A stretch of 64,000 nucleotides of DNA from assembly GCA_964426945.1 (NCBI GenBank), contig CAYRSS010000006.1, positions 80,343 through 144,342 on the forward strand, given 5' to 3'. The notes beneath the pieces were generated by a model. The model was not told the origin of the DNA, made no database searches, and was given only the letters and a program-made list of their open reading frames with translations. Below are positions 52,501-60,150 of this stretch, piece by piece. This stretch comes from CAYRSS01 sp964426945 (GTDB lineage: Bacteria > Planctomycetota > Phycisphaerae > UBA1845). A program made the position numbers and the translations under genes. Numbering within the stretch: position 1 is the first letter of the stretch; every line of letters begins with the position of its first letter.

Positions 52501-53338
52501 CGATCTCGACGGCCTTCGCGTTCACGGCCAGATCAACCTGAACGCCGCCCCGTGGCGCGTGCTGCAGGGGCTGCCGCTGGTGCCGATGGAGCAGATCCCC
52601 GCCGCGTTCCGCGCCAAGATCCGCAACGCCGTGGGTCTCGTCTCGGCGACGGCGGCTGATCCGCTGAATCCGGGTCCGTCCGACCTGAACGCCCTCGACA
52701 ACGAGGCCGCCACGCTGGGCCAGGAACTGGCCCGTGCGATCGTCGCCTACCGCGATCAGACTGGACAGGTAGACCTCGCCGACCTCACCCAGTGGGCTAC
52801 CGGCAACTACGGCAGTGGCGATCCGGCCAACCCGGCGCTCGACCCGGCCGTCAGTTCCCGCCGCTGGGATGCGGATGAGGCCCAGTTCCGTCGCGGTTCG
52901 GGCTTCCTCACGATCGGCGAGCTCGCCAACGTGCGCCACCGGGATGCGAAGGTGGATCCGATGTTCCAGCCGATCCGAGGTTTCACCGGCTACTCGACCT
53001 ATCGCGTCGACGGCGGCGTGACCACGGCGGCCGACGTCGTGCACCAGGATTACGTCTCGGCGATCGCGCTTCTTGTGTCGCTTAACGACTGGATGACGGT
53101 CCGCTCCCAGGTGTTCACGGTGTACGGGACGATCCGGGGCGACCTCGACTGGAACAACCCCGACTTCACCGCACTGCCGGCGAACGTGCAGACCCGGGCC
53201 GTCCTGGAGGACGCCGACGCCCGTGCGATCCGCTTCCAGGAGACGATCGACCGCCTGCCGACCTGGCTGGGCGAGCGGCTGCCGCGTCGGATCGGCGAGC
53301 GTGTGCTCGGTCGCTACACCGACACTTATGCCGATTAA
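49505..53338 (+). CDS. Very large GspK-like minor pseudopilin
   Basis: 1277 residues if started at GTG 49505; ATG 49514 is also possible and gives the same mature region. A basic leader (RARRRRG) precedes a single hydrophobic helix (TVLVLVIALLGILFVMGVTF), then SMNSAEKVGALEERRMQAESG, the arrangement of GspK/general secretion K proteins. Near the C-terminus, GLRVHGQINLNAAPWRVLQGL and the IGELANVRHRD region match the NxNTA/helix-hairpin-helix part of GspK. Classical GspK has about 330 residues, so this is some four times larger, with long insertions. A calcium-loop-like DADGQADFNIIPLDADGDG lies near residue 195. It ends the block and is followed by a strong terminator. Confidence 0.83.
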   Translation: MSPMETSRTHNQWTDRVAGRARRRRGTVLVLVIALLGILFVMGVTFITSMNSAEKVGALEERRMQAESGGDAMFAEAGNIVRDAIIAKAGVPFGSEPTGASSVAWAEAMDIHNTFGPAVPVWYPSFADPNRRLVYRTYADIGAIRSGVFDGSTQRAFRRGFVADGPCGEGNVLNWRDFAGIDTSWTPGLPLCFDLDADGQADFNIIPLDADGDGIVDTLSSNGTAIGLSDVQRSELSALVNPAGLADPPVYMGLRIVSHGAMVDLNEAHPKLVQNILSGREGVTIDHRPSRPLDDGQGFYSPAVNEYLLRRRGGIMPRVLPPSKLLGNSSPLVDRGQYPYGQGDLAEVLFGPSGGGALDFQTPFTNGHQYWPYDPANIHPASPPDQEVSVWGMRREADAAAYYDLSGSGFEFDRVPLVTTTSHSDNLARAVGIPPRSIGLGGVPTGVPIGAPENMLLLMRDANSWAWHPESCEPPFEYADYPQDLPNEGDCACPTDVTCVFNQRKGRMKLSIPWLQTALDNPPPGFDATKAQRLVHDVFIMMLMNARDLSNNWATFVDTGLPPGVQPYWRPNYDEISRTAASLTANFFDFADADDVPTRVALREVNFGDFSQDYLSAVGRETDPTDPKYVYGLERQPFLTEAAIEYDRADVPVTEDTTPLAWAVELFNPYDTDIENAPGNVNYLLVPFDPAANPGQATHIDNAPRLPISVRIPARGFAVVIAGTASSSGSLVVPSGVQANVLPNSYLDDVRPGFSFALVRSVQYPGDVNRTEIVVDQFAFAVNIAEELPPELPADAAVVYSRERVASAGNRWRAPVPRTATQDFAHTIGAPNNHTEPEIRPVEVQFAATGNLATAYPTTGSMLLLMRHANRAITPPTVQYPHHVTSDLGRLAFTTRLAGNDSSTHVVSGAPQQVTTEISTEIDNGRMPVFDKARLHHVDPSLTLPGLPGDVDSLPWGQLVFDYFTAVPLTNPGPYRAAEDDIYNPEWQPGTDPAAKPRVDLDGLRVHGQINLNAAPWRVLQGLPLVPMEQIPAAFRAKIRNAVGLVSATAADPLNPGPSDLNALDNEAATLGQELARAIVAYRDQTGQVDLADLTQWATGNYGSGDPANPALDPAVSSRRWDADEAQFRRGSGFLTIGELANVRHRDAKVDPMFQPIRGFTGYSTYRVDGGVTTAADVVHQDYVSAIALLVSLNDWMTVRSQVFTVYGTIRGDLDWNNPDFTALPANVQTRAVLEDADARAIRFQETIDRLPTWLGERLPRRIGERVLGRYTDTYAD

Positions 53339-53429
53339 AGTGATTGTAACGATCGGCTGACGGCGGCCCGCCGGACGGGTGGCTGACGCCGTCGGGTCGG
53401 TCGGGCGAACGATCGGACGTTGAGTCATC

Positions 53430-53464
53430 GGGGCGGGGCGCACGCGTGCGCCTCGCCCCTTTTT
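53430..53464 (+). terminator. Strong intrinsic terminator of the secretion block
   Basis: A 15-bp inverted repeat (53430-53444 with 53445-53459, one wobble) with the palindrome GCGCACGCGTGCGC at its apex, followed by five T. It lies about 90 bases after the GspK-like stop. Confidence 0.85.
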
Positions 53465-53560
53465 GATGCGTCTCACGGGCTCGCCGGCGGGCTTGCGCGA
53501 GGGCTATCGGACGGAGGTTGCGAGGTTCTCGGACAGAGGCGGGGCGTTTTGACTCTGTCG

Positions 53561-53589
53561 TTGGTCAGGGTGTGATTCGCGGCTATAAT
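53561..53589 (+). promoter_or_regulatory. Sigma-70-type promoter for the Cys-rich protein gene
   Basis: TTGGTC (53561-53566) and a perfect TATAAT (53584-53589) with a 17-nt spacer, giving an about 120-nt leader before the ATG at 53717. It lies between the terminator above and the gene. Confidence 0.65.
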
Positions 53590-53716
53590 TGGCCGTACCC
53601 CAGGAGGGGAGTGGGGTTCCTGCTGCACGATGATGCGCGCGACGGCCAGCCCGTCGGGCTCCGCGGCAGTCCTGCCGATTCTCCCTCGCCAGTGATGATT
53701 CGGAGCGGAAGAAGCA

Positions 53717-56700
53717 ATGCGAACTAAGCATATTCTGTTGGCGGTGTTCGCGGTGGGCGCCTGTGTGCCGGCCGTTGTGATGGGTCAGGCGCCGACACAG
53801 GCGGAAGCGTGGCATCCGGAAGCGGACAGCGCTGCCCCCGTGATCCTGGATCGCCTGTCCGCGATGCCGAGCGACGTCGTGATCGGGGGCGATCCGCTGC
53901 GCGGCAGCAGCGACTGCGAGAACATCGGCGGCTATCAGCAGGTGTTCGCAAACCCCAATCGCTATCGCGGCGCCGCGTATCGCATCGAGACGACGGCCCA
54001 GCTCAGCGAGTTCTCCATCGAGCTTAATTACACGGGCTCGGTCAATCTGTATTTCACCATCCACCGTCGCGCGGCGAACACCACCGATCCGTTCGTGAAG
54101 GTGTGGCCGGGCGCGGGCGATCCGCAGTTCATCGCCGTCGTCGGCACGGGTCGGGCGTTCTACTCGAGCGGTCCGATCGAGGACGCCGATCCGGACGTGG
54201 CCGGCTTCCAGCTTGAGGCGGGCTACGAGTACACCATCGGCGCGGCGTGGGGCGCGGCCAACGTCGCCTACGCGTACGACGGGCCGAGCTATCCGCGTCC
54301 GTTTTCCAAAGGCCAGGTGCTCGGCGGGACCGCGCTGTCGAGCGTAACGCCGCCCATCGCTGATTCGATCATCCTCAACTCGCCGCCCGGCTCGGGCATT
54401 TTCACCGGCGGGGCGTATTCGTCGCGCCTGTGTTTCGCGGCGGATCCCGGTGCGTGCTGCCTCGAGGGCGGCGCATCGTGCGAGTTTCTCACCGAGGACG
54501 AGTGCAACCTGATGGACGGCGAGTGGACCGCCGCCCAGGTCAGCTGCGCCGAGACCGGCGAGTGCGCCGCCCTGCCCGACGGGGCCTGCTGCACAGCCGG
54601 CGGCCAGTGCACGGCGTTCAACGTCTTTTTCTGTGAAGCCAACGGCGGCACGTTCTTCGCCGGCGAAGCGTGCGTGCCCGACTTCTGCACGCCGCGCGGC
54701 GCCTGCTGCGTGGACGGGGCGTGCATGGACGACCTGACCCAGGCGGCGTGCACGGGCCAGGGCGGTGTGTACCGCGGCGATGACACGACCTGCGACGCCG
54801 TGTCGCCCTGCAACGCGGGCGCGTGCTGCTACGGCGGCGAGTGCTTCGTGCAGGCCGAGTCGCAGTGCAACGCGTTCGGCGGGGCCTACGAGGGTCACCT
54901 GACCACGTGCAGCCCGAACCCGTGCGAAGTGACCGGGGCCTGCTGCCTCGGTACGACCTGTCAGGATCTGACGGCCGCCGCGTGCAGCACGCAGGGCGGC
55001 CTGTTCCGCGGCAACGGAACGGAGTGCAGCACCGTGCAGCCCGCCTGCGGCCGCGGCGCGTGCTGCACCTCCACCGGGTGCATCGACGCGGTGACGCAGA
55101 CGCTGTGCAACGTCGGCCTGGCCGGCACGTGGCGCGGCGACGGCACGGCCTGCGACTCGATCTCGCCGCACTGCCCGGGCACCTGCTGCTGGAACGGCGG
55201 AAACAGCTGCAACGGCGCGGGCGGCCTGCGGCTGAGCCCGGAGGACTGTGCCCAGCTTCCGCAGGGCGTGTTCATGGGCTACAGCGATTCGTGCACCAAC
55301 CCGCCGTCGATGCTGTGCGGCAACACGGCGCCCAACGGCGCCTGCTGCCTGCCGGGCGGCGAGTGTGCGCTGGTCGATGACGCGGACGTGTGCGCCGCCA
55401 TCAGCGGCGTGTACCAGGGTGACGGCTCGAACTGTGCGGGCGGCTGTCCGTCGTGCGTGACCAGCGCCGATTGTGCCGACGGCAACCCGTGCACAGTGGA
55501 CACCTGCGACAACGGCACCTGCACCAACCCACCCCGGGATTGTGAGGACGGCCTCGCCTGCACCACGGGCAGCTGCGTCAGCGGCTTCTGCGTGCAGACG
55601 CTCAATTGCAACGACGGCATCGCCTGCACGTCTGACAGCTGCGGGCCGGGCGGCGCGTGCCTGTACACGCCGAACAACAGCGTCTGCAACGACGGCAACC
55701 CCTGCACCGACGGCGTGTGCAACCCGATGACGGGCTGCGTACAGACCAACAACACGGCCGGCTGCAGCGACGACAACGAGTGCACGGTCGGCGACGTCTG
55801 TGCCGACGGCCAGTGCGTGCCGGGCGGAGCGGCCGATTGCGACGACGGCGTGCCGTGCACGGAAGACCTGTGCAGCCCGACGATCGGCTGCGTCAACAAC
55901 ACCCGCGACAGCGAGTGCGACGATCAGAACGCCTGCACCGACGACGTCTGCGACGCGGTGCTGGGCTGCATGAACATCGACAACGACGACGCCTGCGACG
56001 ACGGCGACCCCTGCACGCTCAACGACGCGTGCGGCGAGGGCGTCTGCGCTGGCGTGCCCAACACCTGCGACGACGGCATCGACTGCACGCTCGACTCGTG
56101 CGACCCGGAGACCGGCGACTGCCTCAACGTGGTCGATCCGGCCGCCTGCGATGACGGCAACGAGTGCACCGCCGACAGCTGCGAGATGGGCGGTTGCGTG
56201 AACACGCCGATCAACGAGGGCGAGGGCTGCGACGACGGCGATGCCTGTACCACGGGCGAGACCTGCGTGATGGGTGCCTGCACGCCCGCCGGCCAGGTCA
56301 CCTGCGACGACAGCGTCGACTGCACGGTGGACACCTGCGACTCCGAGCTGGGCTGCGTGTTCACGCCGGACGACGTGGTCTGCCAGGGCGCCAACGAGTG
56401 CCGCGACTACTTCTGCGACCCGGTGCAGGGCTGCATGAGCACGGAAAACTCGGATCCCTGCGACGACGGCGATCCGTGCACCCTGGATGACGCCTGCTCT
56501 GGCGGGGAGTGCCTCGGCACGCCGCTCGACTGCGACGACGAAGACGATTGCACGCAGGATGAGTGCGTCGAAGGCGTTTGCGTCAACACGCCGATTCCGT
56601 GCGGTGGGGCCTGCTGCCTCGGCGCGGTGTGCAGCGACGTGGCCAACGAGGCGGAGTGCCTCGACCAGAACTACATCTGCGACGTCGCGGCGCTGCTGCC

Positions 56701-57013
56701 CGAGACGTTTCTCGGCTGCTACGGCGACGCCGACGGCAACGGCTCGGTCAACGCCGGCGACCGCGGGTTCATCGCCGCGGCCATCGGCCAGGGCGCGTTC
56801 GACCTTATCTGCCGCTTCGATATGGACGGCAACGGCTTCATCAACGCGGCGGATCGCGGGTTCGTGTCGGCCAGTATCGGGCTGTGCGGCCCCCTGCCGA
56901 ACTACATGAACGGCAGCGGGCTCAACGGCGCCGGCGACGGCCCCGACCCGCGCTTCCCGCGCGGCACGTACGCCGGCAACGGCACCTCGTGCGCGACGAC
57001 GACGTGCGAATAG
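53717..57013 (+). CDS. Secreted Cys-rich repeat protein with C-terminal calcium-loop module
   Basis: 1098 residues; GGAAG precedes the ATG at 53717. The signal peptide ends VVMGQ. Residues about 60-245 form a beta domain. About eight GACC units follow (pattern GACC..G.C......C....G.(Y/F).G....C...C, about 37 residues each). Then comes a run of short CDDG..CT.D.C......C units up to about residue 960, as in myxobacterial and planctomycete surface proteins. The many paired Cys suggest a rigid disulfide-linked stalk. Residues 964-1098 are the shared GACC-DxDGNG-NGSG module ending in TTTCE. Likely a surface or extracellular stalk; function unknown. Confidence 0.87.
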   Translation: MRTKHILLAVFAVGACVPAVVMGQAPTQAEAWHPEADSAAPVILDRLSAMPSDVVIGGDPLRGSSDCENIGGYQQVFANPNRYRGAAYRIETTAQLSEFSIELNYTGSVNLYFTIHRRAANTTDPFVKVWPGAGDPQFIAVVGTGRAFYSSGPIEDADPDVAGFQLEAGYEYTIGAAWGAANVAYAYDGPSYPRPFSKGQVLGGTALSSVTPPIADSIILNSPPGSGIFTGGAYSSRLCFAADPGACCLEGGASCEFLTEDECNLMDGEWTAAQVSCAETGECAALPDGACCTAGGQCTAFNVFFCEANGGTFFAGEACVPDFCTPRGACCVDGACMDDLTQAACTGQGGVYRGDDTTCDAVSPCNAGACCYGGECFVQAESQCNAFGGAYEGHLTTCSPNPCEVTGACCLGTTCQDLTAAACSTQGGLFRGNGTECSTVQPACGRGACCTSTGCIDAVTQTLCNVGLAGTWRGDGTACDSISPHCPGTCCWNGGNSCNGAGGLRLSPEDCAQLPQGVFMGYSDSCTNPPSMLCGNTAPNGACCLPGGECALVDDADVCAAISGVYQGDGSNCAGGCPSCVTSADCADGNPCTVDTCDNGTCTNPPRDCEDGLACTTGSCVSGFCVQTLNCNDGIACTSDSCGPGGACLYTPNNSVCNDGNPCTDGVCNPMTGCVQTNNTAGCSDDNECTVGDVCADGQCVPGGAADCDDGVPCTEDLCSPTIGCVNNTRDSECDDQNACTDDVCDAVLGCMNIDNDDACDDGDPCTLNDACGEGVCAGVPNTCDDGIDCTLDSCDPETGDCLNVVDPAACDDGNECTADSCEMGGCVNTPINEGEGCDDGDACTTGETCVMGACTPAGQVTCDDSVDCTVDTCDSELGCVFTPDDVVCQGANECRDYFCDPVQGCMSTENSDPCDDGDPCTLDDACSGGECLGTPLDCDDEDDCTQDECVEGVCVNTPIPCGGACCLGAVCSDVANEAECLDQNYICDVAALLPETFLGCYGDADGNGSVNAGDRGFIAAAIGQGAFDLICRFDMDGNGFINAADRGFVSASIGLCGPLPNYMNGSGLNGAGDGPDPRFPRGTYAGNGTSCATTTCE

Positions 57014-57023
57014 GGCCGTAGGA

Positions 57024-57230
57024 AGAGGAACCACAGAGGGCACTGAGCAGCGCGAAGAGGGCGCGGAGGCGTCCTGCCGGAGTTCCGGGCTTCGAACATC
57101 CAAGGCCCGCGTCGCTTCATCGGCGGCGCGGGCCTTCTCGTCCGCTGTGTGCGAATTCGAAGCACGCCGACCGCGCGTGCGCGGCTCCGTGCTCTCTTCG
57201 CCGGGTCGCTGTGAGCTCTGTGGTTCCTCT
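57024..57230. repeat. Inverted-repeat-bounded intergenic element
   Basis: Perfect 15-bp ends AGAGGAACCACAGAG (57024-57038) and its complement (57216-57230), with weaker complementarity continuing inward for about 30 bases (CGAAGAG, CGGAG). The ends resemble the ACCGCAGAGG...CGAAGAG sequence at about 9375. Probably a MITE-like or dispersed repeat between convergent genes. Confidence 0.6.
57102..57136. terminator. Bidirectional terminator between convergent genes
   Basis: Perfect 10-bp stem AAGGCCCGCG/CGCGGGCCTT. It reads TT-ended in both directions and lies inside the inverted-repeat element, between the Cys-rich gene and ispG. Confidence 0.6.
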
Positions 57231-57245
57231 GCCGGCTCCGCTGCC

Positions 57246-58457
57246 CTAGCGCGTGCGGCCCGCGACCGGCAGCGGGATCGACCCGTCGGCGCGGGGGAGC
57301 GGATCGGGCGGCGTGATGGACACGTCGCGCTGCGAGAGCGTGACCTCGCCGCGTTCGACACGACCGGCGAAGGCGAGGGTTTCCTCGTAGAGCGCGTCGA
57401 GCATCTGGGCCTCGGTGACGGTGCGGGTCTGCTCGCCCTGGACGTAGATGATGCCCCGCCCCTTGCCGGCGAAGACGGCCACGTCCGCCCCCTCGGCCTC
57501 GCCGGGGCCGTTCACCACGCAGCCCATCACCGCCACCTTCACCGGCGTGCGAATGTCGGCCAGGCGGCGGCGCACATCGGCGACGAGCCGGATCAGGTCG
57601 ATTTCGATCCGTCCGCACGTGGGGCAGGCGATCAACTCGGGCTCGGTGCGGTTACGCATGTCGAGCGAGCAGAGCAGCTCCTTGCCGTCTTCGACCTCGT
57701 AGATCGGATCGGCGGCGTAGGAGATGCGGATGGTGTCACCGATGCCCATCGCCAGCAGCGAGCCGAGGGCGGCGATGCTGCGGATGCGGCCGGTTTCGGG
57801 CGGCCCGGCGTGGGTGACGCCCAGGTGCAGGGGCAGATCGAAGCGTTCGCTGATCGCGCGGTAGGCGTCGATGCAGATGCCCGCGTTGATCGACTTGGCG
57901 CTGATGACCACGTCGTGGAAGTCGTTGGCGTCGAAGATACGCATGTAGTCTTCGAGCACCTCGACCATGAGGCGGATCAGGCTGGTCCGGCGGTCGTCGG
58001 CAATGGCGGACATCTGCGACGCGCGGAGCTCCTTGTCCTTGCGCTCGACAACGCTGCCTTCGTTGACGCCGACGCGGATGGGAATGCCGCGCTCGCGGCA
58101 GGCACGAATCACGCGGTCGACCTCGGCGCGGTCCCGGATGTTTCCGGGGTTGAGGCGGATCTTGTGCACACCCGCCTCGATCGCCTCCATCGCCCGCTCG
58201 AAGTGAAAGTGCACGTCGGCGACGATGGGTACGGGCGACTGGGCGAGGATCGACGGCAGGGCTTCGGTGTCGCGCCGATCGGGTACGGCCACGCGCACGA
58301 TGTCGCAGCCGGCCTTGGCCAGCTGGTGAATCTGCGCAACAGTCGCATCAATATCGTACGTGTACGTCGAGGTCATCGACTGGATCGCCACCGGGGCATC
58401 GCCGCCGATGGGTACCGCGCCGACGCGTACCTGACGGGTTTTTCTGCGGGGAATCAT
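57246..58457 (-). CDS. ispG: 4-hydroxy-3-methylbut-2-en-1-yl diphosphate synthase
   Basis: 403 residues on the minus strand from the ATG at 58457. It converts MEcPP to HMBPP in the MEP isoprenoid pathway using a [4Fe-4S] cluster. Signatures are GAPVAIQSM-like GGDAPVAIQSMTST, PVPIVADVHFHFERA, KIRLNPGNI and RVGVNEGS. The cluster Cys lie in ACPTCGR and GCVVNGPGEA. The length and single-domain arrangement fit the ordinary bacterial form rather than the longer three-domain one. No strong ribosome binding site is visible. It is convergent with the Cys-rich gene and shares the bidirectional hairpin. Other MEP genes are not in this window. Confidence 0.95.
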   Translation of the reverse strand: MIPRRKTRQVRVGAVPIGGDAPVAIQSMTSTYTYDIDATVAQIHQLAKAGCDIVRVAVPDRRDTEALPSILAQSPVPIVADVHFHFERAMEAIEAGVHKIRLNPGNIRDRAEVDRVIRACRERGIPIRVGVNEGSVVERKDKELRASQMSAIADDRRTSLIRLMVEVLEDYMRIFDANDFHDVVISAKSINAGICIDAYRAISERFDLPLHLGVTHAGPPETGRIRSIAALGSLLAMGIGDTIRISYAADPIYEVEDGKELLCSLDMRNRTEPELIACPTCGRIEIDLIRLVADVRRRLADIRTPVKVAVMGCVVNGPGEAEGADVAVFAGKGRGIIYVQGEQTRTVTEAQMLDALYEETLAFAGRVERGEVTLSQRDVSITPPDPLPRADGSIPLPVAGRTR

Positions 58458-58557
58458 GCGGGTTCTGGGTGTCCTGCGGGCCTTCGCGATCGAGTGGATT
58501 GTAGTTGCCGTGCGCCGCGCGTGTCAAAGGCGCAGCGTCCGGCGGCCGGGCGCTGCC

Positions 58558-59001
58558 TCACTCAACCGGTGGCTTCCCCTGCAACCCGCGCAGGAGCATG
58601 ATCTGCCCGAGGTGATAATGGTCGTGGGCGATGACCCCCTTGAAGGGCTCAAAGTCGGCGGCGGGGTCGGCCACGGCGGCACGCACCGCCGCGTGGCTGT
58701 CGGTCAGCGATGCGACGCAGGCCTGCCAGGCGGCCTCGTCGGCGACGGCGGGCTCGGCGAAGTTGTGACGCTGAATCTCGGGTTCGGGCGGGCGGGGGCG
58801 GCCGTAGGCGCGATCCACCGCGAAGAGCCGCCAGTAGCGTACGTGGCTGACGTTCTGCCAGATTGAATGGCGACCCGGCGCCGGCTTCCACATCGCCTCG
58901 GCGGGGGTCAGTGCGCCGAGCGCCTCCGGCCACGAGGCGCACCACAGCCCGCTGGACTGCGCGCCGTCCCACAGTTCAATGAAATCGTTTCGGCTCTGCA
59001 T
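58558..59001 (-). CDS. DinB-superfamily protein
   Basis: 147 residues from the ATG at 59001 (MQSRNDFIELWD); earlier frame residues are not conserved. The protein is a four-helix bundle type with metal-ligand His residues: HSIWQNVSHVRYWR and the final HDHYHLGQIMLLRGLQG, typical of DinB/YfiT-like proteins. These bind Ni, Zn or Fe and some act as thiol-dependent S-transferases, but most are uncharacterised. It stands 100 bases upstream of ispG on the same strand and may be cotranscribed. Confidence is good for the fold, low for any activity. Confidence 0.82.
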   Translation of the reverse strand: MQSRNDFIELWDGAQSSGLWCASWPEALGALTPAEAMWKPAPGRHSIWQNVSHVRYWRLFAVDRAYGRPRPPEPEIQRHNFAEPAVADEAAWQACVASLTDSHAAVRAAVADPAADFEPFKGVIAHDHYHLGQIMLLRGLQGKPPVE

Positions 59002-59170
59002 GGGGGCAGTTTGCGGCGGCCCGGCGTGATCCGCAAGCGAAGCGGGCATCGCGTGCAGTGAGACTTGTTATGGGTCCCTGTTGGCCGCGGCCGGTTTCGA
59101 AGCCTATGATCGGTGTCGGCCTCTGCGCATCGGTGAAGCGGGCCGACGGGACCGGGGGAGCACACGGCCC

Positions 59171-59986
59171 ATGGGTTTGTCGGTGGTCTTTGTCAGCGGG
59201 CCGCGCCGGGCGGGCAAGAGTTCGGTCATCCGCGCGATGATCGACCGCGGCCTGTGGCGCGTGGAGCCCCACTATGTCCGGCTGGTCGAGCACGGCAGCG
59301 ACAAGGTGCCGCCGCGCATGCCCGCACGGACACCCGCCGGCTGCGGCGTGGCCACCGCCCGCACCATCGAGTACGACCAGGAGCGGGTCTTCGAGATCCT
59401 GCCGGAGACGCTCCAGGCGATTCACCGGCAGGACCGCTACGGCGCCGTGGTGATCGAGGCGGACGCCGATCCCGTGCTGCGGTGTGCTTATCCCTACGAC
59501 CACCGGCTCTTCGTGATGCCTGCCCCGGAGCGGGTCGACACGGTCTTCCGCTCGCCGGAACACGCCGCGCTGGAGCTCCGCCGCGTGCTCGACGACACCA
59601 GCGACTTCGCATCGAGCATCTTCGGGCTGCTGCGCGATCACGACATCGATGACGTCGGCCCGCGGTTGCTGCGTTCGCAGATGACGCCGGCCCAGCTTTC
59701 GAACCTGATTCACTCGCCGCTGGGCGAGGAACTGGCCACACGCATGGCCCTTCAGCCCGCGTATCACGGCATGCTCGAAAGCGACGTGGTGCTGGTCAAT
59801 CGCGTCGCGGGTAACGGGCACCCCGACGCCGACTGCATTCGGCGCATCGAAAAGCTGATGGCCCGGCTGGGCCGCTGTTCCCGCCGCGAAAGCTCGCTGC
59901 ATCTCTGCGATCCATTCAATCCGGGCGACCGGTCCGCCGACCAGCTTTTTCAGGCGCTGCGGCCGATGTGCGTCGGCGGTAAGTAG
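59171..59986 (+). CDS. P-loop NTPase of unknown function
   Basis: 271 residues from the ATG at 59171 (MGLSVVFVSGPRRAGKSS), with a G-rich ribosome binding site somewhat far upstream; the frame extends to 59081 without support. Walker A is GPRRAGKSS at residues 9-17. A candidate Walker B is YGAVVIEADADP near residue 95-106. A Cys/His sequence (CGVATARTIEYDQ, LRCAYPYDH) does not match known GTPases. No relatives were recognised. It is divergent from the DinB-like gene and upstream of the lipoprotein pair. Confidence 0.75.
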   Translation: MGLSVVFVSGPRRAGKSSVIRAMIDRGLWRVEPHYVRLVEHGSDKVPPRMPARTPAGCGVATARTIEYDQERVFEILPETLQAIHRQDRYGAVVIEADADPVLRCAYPYDHRLFVMPAPERVDTVFRSPEHAALELRRVLDDTSDFASSIFGLLRDHDIDDVGPRLLRSQMTPAQLSNLIHSPLGEELATRMALQPAYHGMLESDVVLVNRVAGNGHPDADCIRRIEKLMARLGRCSRRESSLHLCDPFNPGDRSADQLFQALRPMCVGGK

Positions 59987-60150
59987 TCCGTCCTCGCCGA
60001 TCGGCTTCACAGACCTCCTTCTCAGGCTCCGATCGCGATCGTCCCGGCAGACTCTCCGCGCACTTGTCACAGGCCGCAGTGCGTGGACAATGACCCCTTC
60101 CGGGCGCCGCAGGGCGCCCCGCGCCCGGCCCGAAGGCGGAGTTCCCACGC

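Noticed and set aside
55450..56600. Possible tandem DNA repeat or CRISPR-like array (GACGACGGC-type units)
   Set aside because: The periodicity is that of coding CDDG..CT.D.C repeats, unit lengths vary and there are no unique spacers of constant size.
53504..57361. A 1285-codon minus-strand open frame opposite the Cys-rich gene
   Set aside because: It is a GC-rich antisense shadow, with an Ala/Arg/Val-rich translation lacking family motifs, while the plus strand has a signal peptide, promoter and clear repeats. It also runs into ispG.
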